Source: Thelephora terrestris
Taxonomy: Eukaryota > Basidiomycota > Agaricomycetes > Thelephorales > Thelephoraceae
Assembly (NCBI GenBank): GCA_015956445.1
Contig: WIUZ02000006.1
Location: forward strand, 1,240,001-1,304,000
Direction of reading: 5' to 3'
Length of the DNA stretch: 64,000 nucleotides
Every line of letters starts with the position of its first letter. Positions within the stretch are counted from its first letter, which is position 1. A program made the translations under genes and the position numbers. Below are positions 53,095 through 64,000 of the stretch, piece by piece. The notes beneath the pieces are model-generated. The model was not told where the DNA came from. It made no database searches and worked only from the letters and a program-made list of their open reading frames with translations.

Positions 53095-55180
53095 TCAAAG
53101 ATACACAGTCATATACGGAGTCAAATAATAGACAACGATGGGGGTAAGGATGAGCATAAACAAGAGAAACATTCTTTGCCATGCGAATGTTACGATCGCT
53201 TGCCTAAAAAGCAACCCCTCCCGTGCAAGTGGCTCCCGTGAGTACGAGACCTTCTCCAAACTCCGAAGAACATCTTCAACGCTCGGGCGGTCATTGGGTT
53301 TGGATGCCCAGCACGATTCCAACATCTTCCACAAACTCTCCTCGAAATTCGCCTCGCGACGAGGGCGTTCGCCTCTAACTACCTTTATGGAAACGGTGTG
53401 ATTTCTATATCCTTGGAACGGCACATTTCCGCTAATGGTTTCGTATATGACCATTCCAAGAGCATAGCAATCCGAGGATTTCGTCGCGCGGCTCTTCTCG
53501 AATCCAAAGTATTCTGGATCGATCAGCTCCGGACTCATCCATCGTGTTGTGCCGCCGTGCGCATGCGAGTTCGAAGATGTGGCGTTAGCAGAGTCCGATA
53601 CGATCGTGATCAATCCAAAGTCCGCCAGGCGGGCCTGACCGGTTTCGTCAATCAGTATGTTCGCCTTGAAGGGTAAGCTTGTTAAGACACTAGAGCAGCT
53701 CGCAGCGATCAAAAACTTACACCCTTGAGATCACCGTGTACAATCCCATTGCCGTGGAGATAGATCAGCCCCTTAGCAACACCGGCCAGCTGGAGGATTT
53801 TTAGTTGTCGAAACAAGGGAAGAAGGTAGTAAGGCGAGGACGTACGAGTGTGGGACGGTTTACTTCTGGATGTGATTTGGTGAATTGGTTGATGTTTCCA
53901 TTTGGCATCCACTCTGATACCATTGCGAACCGATTCTCTGACATCGATGTACCAATCAGTGGCAGGATATTCGGATGTTGAAGGAATCTCCACATGAAGA
54001 CCTCTTTGCAGAACCTCTGTACAGAACGTCGTCATCAGGTTGGCACAGAAAGATTGGGCAACCCACCTTCATTATCTTCAGTGAATCGTCGTTTGAGTAT
54101 GTCCTGATGACCTTCACGGCCACATCCTGAGCGCAGAACTTCCCCTTCCATACGTCCGCGTACCCGCCTCTGTAAAGGGCGTTGCTGGTTCGATCAAAGC
54201 AAACTGGAACCTCGAGAGTCGACGGAAGGAGTGCATTGTGGCCACACGTCCTATACAACAGCTTGAGACATTTATTTTGGATCCCGGACAAAAGATCTGG
54301 CGCATGCAGTGCCTAGTGAATCAAACGCGTCGATGTAAACCTGATTGAGCAGGTTTATGATGTTAAGTAGCCGTTGAAATTACCTCGTCTACCACGTCGA
54401 TGAACGTCTGTGCGTGACCCACAGGGAGGCAACACATTGTTTCACCCACTTTGTTACCTGAGAAGATTGCGTCAATTAGGGAAGGGAGCTCTTTTACAGT
54501 AACCCTGCTTCTAAATAAGCGTCTGTGGCCTGTGGGTTGTAGTTGAGTGAGAAGGATCAAGGATTCATCAGGATTCCACACAAAGTCTGCGAGGGTGGAG
54601 ATGAAGTCATACCAGCCGTTGTGATGCGTTCACCCACACTGTGGTCTTCACCGGGAGGAAATCTTGATGCTTGGAGGGTACTGAGGATTTCTCGGATGCT
54701 CTGCATGTAGCTCTCGACATTCTTCTGGTTATACTTTGTGCACGGAGAGCTTGAGGCCGCACTCCGAAGGGTGCATTCAACTCGGTGTATTAGCCTAGGA
54801 TTAGTTGGTGTGGTAAATAGGAAGGAACGAGGTTAATCGATAATCAACGCACCTTTCCAGGTTCTCCATGGTCGCCTTCTCGGACTCAGTGAGATCACTT
54901 GGATTCTTTCCCTGGAGTGCGCCTTTCATTGTCTCGCACGCATTGAAACAGCATTCGGACAGTTGCATTGCATGTTCGTCGTCAATCATCGTGTCCTTGT
55001 TGGGGAATCAATGCGAATTCAAACGTCCACAGGTGGGTGCGGAGTGGGGGTACTGACCCGAACCAAGGCTAGGATAGTGCTCACGATTCGGTAGACCTCG
55101 TTTCCTAAAGCGAGTTCGGCCGCGTTCATGTTCAATATCGCAATGCAAAAGTTAAAGAGCGACACTATGATCTTGCTCAT
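53095..55180 (-). CDS. TKL-like protein kinase, eight exons (549 aa), copy 1
   Basis: Exons (minus): 55058-55180, 54853-54995, 54613-54794, 54384-54529, 54067-54312, 53846-54016, 53721-53789, 53095-53664; all GT-AG and summing to 550 codons. Residues 1-198 are helical without a named domain. Kinase landmarks are the glycine loop RGGYADVWKG (about 246-254), Lys265 in VAVKVIR, the catalytic HGDLKG-ANILID, DFG at 375-377, WMSPEL with PE at 405-406, SDCYALGMVIYE and RPSVEDVL. The catalytic Asp and Asn are present, so activity is plausible. The last about 39 residues are hydrophobic (FLLFMLILTPIVVYYL) and could anchor the protein in a membrane. The family is widely expanded in Agaricomycetes. The gene has a paralogue on the other strand at 60151-61893. 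Confidence 0.85.
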
Positions 55181-55630
55181 GTGTGTCGTCGCCGTCGTGA
55201 TCACTGGTAGTGTGTGAGTGGGGAAGGGGGTTTGGTTTGGTCTGCGCTGACGATCGTGCAGGGTGTGATTAGACACAAAGCGTGCGTTGCGGTACACAGC
55301 CAGGGATCTCGAATCGGTAGACCACACGCCGCTGGAATATGGAGAGGGAAAGGGGGAGTGTGCCGCTGGGACGGGTGAAGAGTAATGGAGGGGACGAGCC
55401 GATGTCTTATAACAGATTCGTGTTGAGGAAGACCCGGAACCTTGTCGTATCCCGTGCAGTGATTTCGGATAACCGGCGCCGTGCCAGATCTAGGTTAGAT
55501 TCTATCATCTATGCTGTGCCTGCCTAAGTGTCGCGTCGCGCCTCTCATAACTGCGCATAGTAGCGACCTTGCTCCGCTCGAGGCCTGGCTCTTCCTTCAA
55601 CTGCTTCCGCATGGGGTCTGTTCATTGCAT

Positions 55631-55886
55631 CCGCTTGCAATCCGTGAATGCTTCCGTTTGCAGTCCCGCAATTGCCTCCGTATAGGGTCCGTTGATTACT
55701 TCCGTTTGCATTCCGCGCCAATTGCAATCCGTCGATTGCCCCCGTTCGCAACCTGTCAATTGTCCCGTTCGCAATCCGTTGATCGCTTCCGTTCGCAATC
55801 CGTTGATTGCTACCGTTCACAATCCGACAATTGCCACCGTTCGCAATCCGACGATTGCTACCGTTTGCAGTCCGCTCTTTGCTTCC
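55631..55886. repeat. 24-bp minisatellite
   Basis: About ten imperfect tandem units of the type CGTTCGCAATCCGTTGATTG plus CTTC. The best-ordered units run from 55770 to 55886. Because the period is a multiple of three, open frames run through it on both strands; these are not taken as genes. Confidence 0.8.
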
Positions 55887-56150
55887 GGTTGGGCGTTCCC
55901 TTCATACATCAGCGGCGATTTCCTTGCGCGGATGTGCATTACAGCTCGACACACCATCATAAATATTCATTGGAGGGCCTATAGGCCGCAAGAGGTCGGC
56001 ACCAAAGCTCAAGCCATTCTTCCGCCGACATGAGTGTGATCCCATCTGACCTGAAAAATTTCCATCTTGAATAGAGGATGTACTAAAGGCTGTCCTTCGT
56101 GATGTGTATCCTGATCACCAGGACCGAAAAAACTGCCTCTGCGTTTGCTT

Positions 56151-56864
56151 TCAAATCTCCGTAGCTAGGGAATGAAGGTCAAGGGTGGTGCCAATATGGG
56201 TACATGAGTGACAGAGGGATGTCGACAAGTGTCCGGCAAAAGCCCGAAGGGGTCCCATGCCGAAAGAGGTGAAATCCGCGAACAAAAGGCAGCTGCGTGG
56301 GCGGATGGGTCCCACGAGCTGGTCCCGAACCACCTCTCTATGGCCAGGCTGCTTTCACACAGCGAGCTTTGAAAGTGCCCTCTCGGTAGGGAGGATGTTG
56401 TCAAAGTAGAGGATGCGGAGGTAGGAAAGAGCAAAAGGAAAGGTAGAAGGGTGACCGGGGGTGAGAAGGTGGGATCGCCCTCGAAAGAGGGACACGTGCC
56501 GGATCGTTGAGCGCGGCTCCGAGTCGAAAATGTATTGCGGAATTAAATAGCGGATCACCACAGTCCAAGACTTTGAACCGTTCGACATTAGGGTTGTTGC
56601 TGACTCTGAGAGTAGAGAGGGTCGCTGGGTCGCTGTAGTCAGTATGGGTGTTTCGTGAGCGCCGGTTGGCCAGGCGTTGCCTTCAACTGCTGCACCAAAA
56701 GACTCTAAGGACTCGGATGCACACCCGATCAATCCCACTGCACTTTCTGCATGATTACACCTTTTAGAACCATGCCAGTTCATAGGCATACCCCCCGCTG
56801 TGGACTCGAGGCTAGATTCCAGCTTAAACTGACGGTGCCTTTGCACACGCATGTATAACCACAT
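56151..56864 (-). pseudogene. Possible remnant of a leucine-rich F-box-like gene
   Basis: Two overlapping minus-strand frames have protein-like stretches (IRHVSLFRGRSHL, FALSYLRILYFDN, SCLLFADFTSFG) that recall the repeat part of Agaricomycete F-box proteins. There is no F-box, no continuous frame and no clean splice sites. It may be a decayed or partial gene; the assignment is weak. Confidence 0.25.
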
Positions 56865-56936
56865 CGAATGTCATGTGGTGCTTACTTCACGTTTGCGGCA
56901 CCGTGAGAACGTCATTATCCTTGTCCTGGGAACCAA

Positions 56937-58017
56937 ATGGATGACTTTGACCCCTATGCGGAACCGAAGTTTGACTTCGAACAGGCAAAAAGTCCCCCAG
57001 CTCCAAGGTTTCAAAGCAACACCCGAAAAGAGAAGGTCGAATCGCGGGCAGAATTCCAAGATGTAGACCCTCATCTTACGCTGAGCTACAACGGTTTGTC
57101 GTTCGTTATCTTCGGAAAGCTCTACTGGTTAATCCGGTTTCAGAGACTCTAAAAGGGATTACTGGGTTCAGTCTGTGTCATTTTCCCCTTCCAAACGGCC
57201 GAACGAACCTAAAATCACTCAGTTGAGGTCGCGATACACACAATATTGTACGTTCGACGCGTATACCCTCCTAATCTGTTCATTCGGAGGAAGAAATACG
57301 ATACGCCTGTCTTCCAGTCGCGTCATCCTGCCCTGAACAAGTACATCTCTGGGGCAGTAAAGGCTATCGGAGAGGAACTCGCGTTGGTAAGTATCCCACA
57401 CATTTCGGTTTTGTTTCGGACGCGTTTGGATTCCACTTGCAGGGACACGTTGATAAAGCAATCGTCGTGATCAAAAACAAGGGGGACGATCCCCTGGAGA
57501 GGTTCGTTTTCGCGTTGAGGAACATGGTGGAAGTGCAAAGATACGATAAAGATCGGAGGTATGACCTAGGTTACTGGCGTTTCGAGCCGACACTGAGGTT
57601 CGTAGTGTTGAAGATGCTATCACCCCGGCCTTGCTGGGCCAGTATTTCAGGTCGTTCATATCGAGGTTGACTATGCTAGAAGCACAGCTTGGGGTCATGC
57701 CTACAGGTAGTTCACTGCGCCCATCTTTCTCTGTCCCCGACTGAAACCACCCAGATGATCTTTCCTTCACCATCGTCCTCGAGCTCAATGAAGACAGTCA
57801 ACCTTCCGCACCAGATGGAACGGTGAGTGGCCTTGAACCCGTGAGTCGTTTAATACTAACTCGATTGAAGGATCCACCGCCATGGGTTCCTGCAGTGAAG
57901 AGTCACACCACGTCCGCGACCTCGGACGATGCAGAAACTCACCTTGTCAGGGCGGTGAATACCGGTATCATCGACGTTAGTTCTCATGATGCCAGGCCCC
58001 CACGAATCCTTCGCTGA
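56937..58017 (+). CDS. REV7: Rev7/MAD2L2 HORMA-domain protein, DNA polymerase zeta subunit (244 aa)
   Basis: Inferred exons 56937-57093, 57223-57386, 57443-57532, 57598-57706, 57755-57822, 57871-58017; all GT-AG and summing to 245 codons, close to yeast Rev7 (245) and human MAD2L2 (211). HORMA landmarks are EVAIHTILYVRRVYP (about 54-68), the RRKKY and PVFQSRHPALNKYI block, PLERFVFAL (about 124-132), SFTIVLEL (about 177-184) and PPPWVPA near residue 200. The protein bridges Rev3 and Rev1 in translesion DNA synthesis (family knowledge). The first exon and the boundary at 57532/57598 are the least certain; a small exon could hide in the 129-bp first intron. A decayed copy lies at 62098-62690. 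Confidence 0.85.
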
Positions 58018-58124
58018 AACCTTTGACCAGATTGCCCTGGTTGTTCAAGAATCCGAGGTGAAGTTGAGACTGTTGGAGCAAGAAGAGGCAAACGCGAGAG
58101 TGAGACAGGGAGGGGTAGACAAAG
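57986..58124 (+). other. Open segment overlapping REV7 3' end, possible extra exon
   Basis: From the ATG at 57986 a clean frame reads HESFAETFDQIALVVQESE and a Glu/Arg-rich helix to a GTAAGG donor at 58125. A decayed version follows the REV7 copy in the second block (near 62585-62690). It could be a 5' exon of the downstream F-box gene or an alternative REV7 tail. The sequence before the F-box ATG is also open in frame, which favours the former. Confidence 0.35.
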
Positions 58125-58233
58125 GTAAGGCCCGTATGCCATAAGGTGCACACCATGTACTTTGCGACACCGAAAAGACGCGCGATCAAAATAGGACGGC
58201 CATATTGATGGCCACGCTTTTCTCCAAACCGCC

Positions 58234-59601
58234 ATGAGCGCAGAAGCCACTCGCCCTGAAACTGACTCTCACCACATCGACTTTGACCCCGAGGTCCAAT
58301 GGCCAGAAATAAACCAGGTAAATCCAACCCTACCCCGGAATATGTTAATCGATTAACGTTAAAACCTGTCGTCGTTCCAGATCCTCGTGCGTAAGCTGAG
58401 GTTCGACATTGAAAAGTCACCGCAACTACCAGTGGAGGTGTGGCTCCTTATATTCCAATTGGCCACCGAAGTTCCATTCGCGTTTCTCCCAAGAACAGAA
58501 TCCCCCTTCGATTTGCCCTCTCATCCGAACCCTAAAGAAATGACCACGGAACTCTCCCGCTCGCTCAAGGCCAAACATCACCTTGCTCTCGTATGCAGAT
58601 CTTGGAACGAAATCGCGACGCCGTTCCTGTACGGTGCGGTCCTTCTCCGTAGCACGCGGGGCGTTACCGCCGCTTGGAACACGTTTTGTGACTCCGCGGA
58701 AAGCGACACAGGTGTTCTACTCGGTCATCACGTCAAGCGGATTGACATCTCATTAAGAGACTTACAAATGTATCACCCGGGATTCGATCGAGAACGGGAG
58801 AGGATGACTGAGAGGATATCTGACATTCTCCAACGGCTTCCGAACCTCTCCGTCTTTAGCATGCGAACGCAAGTATACAGCGGGGATGCGACGGCATTTG
58901 CTGAAGCACTGACCTACACTTCCGCAAATACCCTCCATACGATCGAGTGGGAGGGCATCAACAAACCTTGCGATCGCTTTTGTCATTCGGGAGCACCGTG
59001 GGCGAAACTTGTATCCTCCTGTCCCAACCTCAAATCATTTGACGGACCAGCGTGTTGGATCTTCCCGACGGCGCTCCACCCGGATGCGCGACTCAGTCAC
59101 CTCTCGATAACGCACGACGATATAGAAGCGTGGGAAGCGCAGCCAGATCCCCCCACACCCCTACATATCCGCTATGTCTCCCCGGGGGGTCGGCACATAA
59201 CCCACATCAACACTCGAGCCTGTTTCTCCAGAGCGATAAGTCTTGATGTAGATTTCCGAAGCCAGGACGATCTCAACCGCCTCCTCACTCAATCACCCAA
59301 TCTCTCCCAACTCGTCCTTCGTGCATCTTGGCCTCTCATGCAGGGCCTCACGCTCGATCCCTCGATCACCCACTTGGGCTTGTCGGTCTATGAAAAGCAA
59401 ACAACGCTTTTGTATGTAGTCAAGGGGCTTGGGCGTATGGCCGACTGGAAGATTCCTGGAGTGAAGACCCTGCGTTTAATGAGTCGGCATACGCTTTTGG
59501 AAGGCGAGAATCTGCAGATGAAAAGGGTACAAAAGGCTTTACAGAAGATCCGGGAAGCAGGTTTGGTGCTGGAAAATTGGGAAGGGAAACCTTTCGTCTA
59601 G
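58234..59601 (+). CDS. F-box protein (434 aa), copy 1
   Basis: Two exons, 58234-58317 and 58381-59601, with a 63-bp GT-AG phase-0 intron (branch-like GATTAACG). The F-box is near residues 40-100: LPVEVWLLIFQLATE, then LALVCRSWNEIATPFLY. The C-terminal 300 residues show leucine-rich spacing (ILQRLPNLSVFSM, LSHLSITHDD, LTQSPNLSQLVL). It presumably recruits substrates to an SCF ubiquitin ligase (family inference). It lies head-to-tail 216 bp after REV7. An upstream exon may exist (57986-58124). Its paralogue at 62831 is about 93-95 percent identical by eye and has the same intron. Confidence 0.85.
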
Positions 59602-60150
59602 TGATACCCACCTACGCGTCCCGATAAGAATGCTAAAGATATTTATTTAACTTCATAGAAGCGCTGTTATGTTTTCATTTCGTGGAAAGATATCAACACA
59701 AGTGAGACGGACGTGTCATCGATTGAAAATCTACGCAAAACCTTCAAAGGACTGGGGTGATCCTATCCCGTTTCACCCATCTTCTGAGCCCCACACCAGT
59801 GCCGATCGCAATCCGCGAAGACAAACGGTTTGGACCTTTCCTCGAACCTGCCGGTGTTCCCGCATGGCAAAGAACCGTTTACCGGGTTTCCGTACTTCGG
59901 TGAAAGCGTTGAGGAGTGTGTCGGAGATGTTGGCGATTAGCTCGATTGGGCGGGTGGGCAACACGTTGGTGCCCACGCCTTCGTTTTCCTCAAGAAACTG
60001 GCCACTTCCACACCGACTTCGAATATTATCCACGCCAAACCCCTCGTGGGATTACACGTACAGGGGAGATTGCTCGGCGCCGGTGCAGTTCGGGAGCCAG
60101 CGTTTCCTCAACTCATGGGGCATTGTGGAAAGGTTACGGGAAATGAATGA
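59602..60150 (+). other. Intergenic segment with coding-like debris
   Basis: Two plus-strand stretches have clean protein texture but lie in different frames: NLPVFPHGKEPFTGFPYFG near 59840-59910, and FVFLKKLATSTPTSNIIHAK near 59980-60040 ending at a stop at 60145. They look like remains of one gene. I do not recognise the family. Confidence 0.3.
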
Positions 60151-61893
60151 ATGAACCACTGCCCATTGTACTGTTTCAACGCTTGCGAGGTGCTGAAGGG
60201 CGTGCTTCAAGGAAAAAAGCCAGGCGATCTCAACAAATCAGAGAAGGCGGCAATCGAAGACCTGGAAAGGTGTGTTGATTGTCCTCGGTCCTTTCTGTTT
60301 CCCGTACCAAACAATTCCAGGGTTATGCGTGGAGTCGAACACACTCTCCAGAGCGGGGCTTTAAGTACGCCAACTACAGGCTATAACAAGGAGAAGGTCG
60401 AAAGCTACATGGGGAGCATGCGACAGATCCTCGGCACTCTTCACGAGTCGAGACTGTCTCTCGGTGAAGACCACAGCACGGTTGGACCCATCGCAACCAC
60501 TGGTATGACTTCTCCATCTCGCAGACCTTATGTTGGATCCTCACTGATTCTCGGTCCTTCTCTCTCAACTAAAACCCCACAGCCTGCAGGGAGTTACCTA
60601 GCCGCAGGTTTGCTGTACAAGAACTCCCTTCCTTGGTCGACACGATCTTCTCAAGTAACAAAGAGAGTGAATCAATGTGTTGCCTCACACAGATGTTCAT
60701 CGACGAGTTAGACGAGGTAATTTTTACAGCTATTTGGCATCATAAACCTGCTCAATCAAGGTTACATCGACGCGTTTGAGTCACTAGGCACTGCATGCGC
60801 AAGATCTTTTGTCCGGGATACAAAACAAATTTCTCAAGCTGTTGTATAGGACGTGTGGCCACAATGCACTCCTTCCGTCGACCCTCGAGGTCCCAGTTTG
60901 CTTTGATCGAACTAGCAGCGCCCTTTACAGAGGCGGGTATGCGGACGTATGGAAGGGGATATACTGCGCTCAGGATGTGGCCGTGAAGGTCATCAGGACA
61001 TACTCAACCGACGATTTACTGAAGATAATGAAGGTGGGTTGCCTAATCTTTCCGTGCTAAGCTGATGACGACGTTCTGTATAGAGGTTGTGCAAAGAGGT
61101 CGTCATGTGGAGATTCCTTCGGCATCCGAACATCCTGCCACTACTGGGTGTATCGATGACCGAGAATCAGTTCGCGGTGGTATCAGAGTGGATGCGCAAC
61201 GGGAATATTAATCAATTCGTCAGAGCACACCCGGAAGTAAACCGTCTCAAGCTCGTATGTCCTCCGTTGCCACCCTGCCTCTCTCATTACGACAACTGAG
61301 AATTCTTCAGCTGGAAGGTGTCGCTAAGGGGCTGATCTATCTCCACATCAACGAGATGGTTCACGGGGATCTCAAGGGTGTAAATTCCCGGTAGCTCGAG
61401 TTGTGATACTGTCTTGACTAAATTGCCCTTCAAGATGAACATACTAATTGACGAGACTGGCCAGGCCCGCCTGGCAGACTTCGGTCTACTCACGATTGTC
61501 TCGGACCCTGAAAACACCACATCTTCGAGCTCGTATGGGCACGGCGGTACGGTCCGATGGATGAGTCCGGAGCTGATCGATCCAGAGTCCTTTGGATTCG
61601 AGAAGTGCCGGCCGACGAAACCTTCGGATTGTTATGCTCTCGGAATGGTCATATACGAAACCATCAGCGGGAATGTACCGTTCCAAGGATACAGAAGTCA
61701 CACCGTTTCCTTGAAGGTGGTGAGAGGTGAGCGTCCTCGCCGGGAGGCGAAGTTCGAGGATAGTCTATGGAATATGTTGGAGTTGTGTTGGGCATCTTCC
61801 CCCAATGACCGCCCAAGCGTTGAAGATGTTCTTCATGGTTTGGAGATGGTCTCTAAATTACGGGAGCCACCCGCACGAGAGGGGTCGAAGTAA
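60151..61893 (+). CDS. TKL-like protein kinase, seven exons (459 aa), copy 2
   Basis: Exons 60151-60269, 60321-60502, 60583-60716, 60788-61033, 61084-61254, 61311-61379, 61435-61893; introns sit exactly where copy 1 has them and total 460 codons. Kinase motifs are complete: RGGYADVWKG, VAVKVIR, VHGDLKG-MNILID, LADFGL, WMSPEL, RPSVEDVL. Compared with copy 1 it lacks the first exon (its Met at 60151 aligns inside copy 1 exon 2), has a 12-bp in-frame loss in the fourth copy 1 exon, and ends 37 residues earlier, so it has no hydrophobic tail and is probably soluble. It lies on the opposite strand to copy 1, directly upstream of the decayed REV7. Confidence 0.8.
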
Positions 61894-62097
61894 TTATATG
61901 CTTGCCCGATAAACAATCTCTTAGTTGTCCCTATTCTTACCCCCATCGCAGTCTGTTGTTGGACCTTGTGTTCGCCTATCTCTCCCAGATTATAGTTCGA
62001 GTGCTTCCTTTCCTTTTTCCCCACTGTAACATTACTGTTGTCTATTAGATGTCGCTTGTTCACTACGTTTGGCTCTCGAATTTTGTTTATCCACAGA

Positions 62098-62690
62098 TAA
62101 TACCAGGTCGTACATTTGACGCGTATACCCTCCTAATCTCCATCCGGCGGAAGAAATACGGTACGCATGGGTTCCAGTTGCGCCATCGTGCCCTGAACAA
62201 AAGTATTTCGGGGGTGGTGAGGAGTTCAAAGCCATCGAAGAGGAACTCGCGCTTCGCCCCGTTCGGTGATATTTTGGACGCGTTCGGGTTTCGGCGTTGG
62301 AGAGCATGGTTGAATTGCAGGGATACTGTAGAGACCGAAGGTAGACCTAGGTTACTGGTGCTTCCGAGGTGCTTCGAGTTCGCAGTGTTGAGGATGCTAC
62401 ATCGACTGTACCACCCGCGCGTTGCCGAGCCAGTGCTTCAAATTGTTCACTTCCAGGCCAACTGTGCTCGAAGCACAGCTTGGGGTCATGCCTACAGGGA
62501 TTTCACCGTGCCCATTTTTCTCCGTCCTAGACGATCCCCCTTCACAGTCGTCCTTGCACTTGCCCATCCAACCCGCGCTGATGCCGTTGACTAGGTTGCT
62601 CTGGTTATTCAGGAATCCGAGGCGGAGATAAGACCGCTAGTGCAGGAAGAGGCAAACGCGATAGCGAGACACAGAGAGCTAGACAAATAG
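62098..62690 (+). pseudogene. Decayed REV7 copy
   Basis: Aligned stretches of REV7 survive: TYPPNL-like DAYTLLI followed by RRKKYGTHGFQLRHRALNK, then the LEAQLGVMPT equivalent near 62475 and SPFTVVLALA near 62540. Several frameshifts, lost splice sites and a missing first exon show that it is not functional. It has the same place, between kinase and F-box, as part of a duplicated block. Confidence 0.7.
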
Positions 62691-62830
62691 ACGGCTGCAT
62701 GCTGTCGGTGCACATCACGTACTCTGCGAGATATGCCACGCGATCGAAAGAAAGGACGGCGGCCGATGGCCGTCACGAGCCGTCACGACCGTCATGGTCA
62801 TGTCTGTGGCGCGCTTTGCTCAAAGCCGCA

Positions 62831-64000
62831 ATGAACCCAGAAGCTAGTCGCCCAGAAACCGACTCTCACCACATCGAATCCGACCCTGAAGTCAAATGGC
62901 CAGAAGAAAATCAGGTAAATCCAACAGCTACGCGGAGCCTGGCAATCGATTAACGTCTAAAACCGTCCCAGATGCTCGTGCGCAGGCTAAGGCTCGACAC
63001 CGAGAAGTTACCGCACCTCCCTGTGGAGGTGTGGCTCCTCATATTCCAACTGGCTACCGAAGTTCCATTCGCGTTCCTCCCAAGAACAGAATCCCCCTTC
63101 AATTTGCCCTCTCATCCGAACCCCAAAGAAATGACCGCGGAACTCTCCCGCTCGCTCATCACCAAACGTTACATCGCTCTCGTGTGCAGATCTTGGAACG
63201 AAATCGCGACGCCGTCCCTGTACGGTGCGGTCCTTCTCCGTAGCACGCGTGGGGTTACCGCCGCTTGGAGCACTTTTTGTGACTCTACGAAAAGCGACGC
63301 AGGTGTTCTACTCGGTCGTCACGTCAAGCGGATCGACATCTCATTAAGGGACTTACAAATGTATCATCCGGGATTCGATCGAGAACGGGAGAGGATGACT
63401 GAGAGGATATCTGGCATTCTCCAACGGCTTCCGAACCTCTCCGTCTTTAGCATGCGAACGCAGGTATACAACGGGGATGCGACGGGATTTGCTGAAGCCC
63501 TGACCTACACTTCCGCAAATACCCTCCATACGATCGAGTGGGAGGGCATCGACCAACCTTGCGATCGCATTTGTCATTCGGGAGCACCGTGGGCGAAACT
63601 GGTATCTTCCTGTCCCAACCTCAAATCGTTTGACGGACCAGCGTGTTGGATCTTCTCGACCGCGCTTCACCAGGATGCGCGACTTAGCCACCTCTCGATA
63701 ACGCACGACGACATAGAAGCGTGGGAGGCGCAGCCAGATCCCCCCACACCCCCACATATCCGCTATGTCTCCCCGGGGGGTCGGCACGTAACCCACATCA
63801 ACACCCGAGCCTGCTTCTCCAGAGCGATAAGTCTTGACGTAGAATTCCGAAGCCAGGACGATCTCAACCGCCTCCTCGCTCAATCACCCAAACTCTCCCA
63901 ACTCATCCTCTGGGCATCTTGGCCTCTCATGCAGGGCCTCACGCTCGATCCCTCGATCACGCACTTGGGCCTGTCGGTCTATGAAAAGCAAACGACGCTT
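62831..64000 (+). CDS. F-box protein, copy 2, cut by window end
   Basis: First exon 62831-62914 (MNPEASRPETDSHHIES...), intron 62915-62971 (GTAAAT...CCCAG), second exon from 62972 to the edge, open throughout. The F-box LPVEVWLLIFQLATE and LVCRSWNEIATPSLYG are kept. About 340 residues of the second exon are seen and no break was found. Differences from copy 1 are scattered and mostly conservative (for example NKPCDRF to DQPCDRI), so both copies may be functional. Confidence 0.8.

Larger units (their letters stand above)
55181..56936. other. Divergent intergenic region between kinase and REV7
   Basis: It holds the promoters of two divergent genes, a 24-bp minisatellite (55631-55886) and a possible gene remnant (56151-56864). 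A plus-strand frame at 55339-55527 has no recognisable content. No clear TATA or CCAAT box was identified. Confidence 0.4.

Noticed and set aside
55511-55984. 157-aa plus-strand frame
   Set aside because: Produced by the 24-bp minisatellite, whose period keeps the frame open.

Overview
The window looks like repeat-rich DNA of a basidiomycete fungus, most likely an Agaricomycete. The evidence is the short phase-consistent introns (about 50-100 nt), a TKL-like kinase family of the type expanded in Agaricomycetes, many F-box genes, a basidiomycete-type Tnp2 transposase, and Ty3/Gypsy elements whose reverse transcriptase carries the FIDD form of the catalytic motif. I cannot name the species.

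Region 1 (1-49.5 kb) is a nest of mobile DNA. It opens with inverted arms of a fold-back family (1-309 and 499-1612). A very long LTR retrotransposon on the minus strand follows (Element 1, 1785-19763, 18.0 kb, LTRs of 1366 bp, 4-bp target duplication TCGG). It holds Gag-protease, a second very long frame (ORF2) and a set of small 3' frames, but no recognisable reverse transcriptase or integrase. Inside it sits a 3.3-kb unit (6828-10154) with TGTCAGG/CCTGACA ends and a 5-bp target duplication, which carries an intron-containing gene of unknown function. A second copy of that gene lies at 20715-47702. It is interrupted by a 4.5-kb near-perfect palindrome with telomere-like and GATAA arrays (22176-47097). 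The palindrome is in turn interrupted by a second giant LTR retrotransposon (Element 2, 26306-46744, 20.4 kb, LTRs of 1561 bp, target duplication ACGG). Element 2 has Gag-protease, ORF2, RT-RNase H, integrase and small 3' frames, and itself carries a 1.06-kb solo-LTR-like insert. The nest ends in the N-terminal part of a Tnp2 (CACTA/EnSpm-type) transposase.

Region 2 (about 50-64 kb) is gene-bearing host DNA: an F-box gene, a broken F-box fragment, a kinase gene on the minus strand, the translesion-synthesis gene REV7 (HORMA domain) and an F-box gene on the plus strand. A second kinase, a decayed REV7 copy and a second F-box gene running off the end follow, all on the plus strand. This is a segmental duplication with the kinase copies in opposite orientation.

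The most unusual content is the architecture of the two giant Gypsy elements. ORF2 lies between protease and RT, a family of about 90-residue 3' proteins is present in several diverged copies per element, and the LTRs carry heat-shock-element-like arrays. Also notable are the gene-bearing 3.3-kb mobile unit and the large palindrome with internal telomere-like tracts. All identifications come from reading the sequence; no database search was possible.
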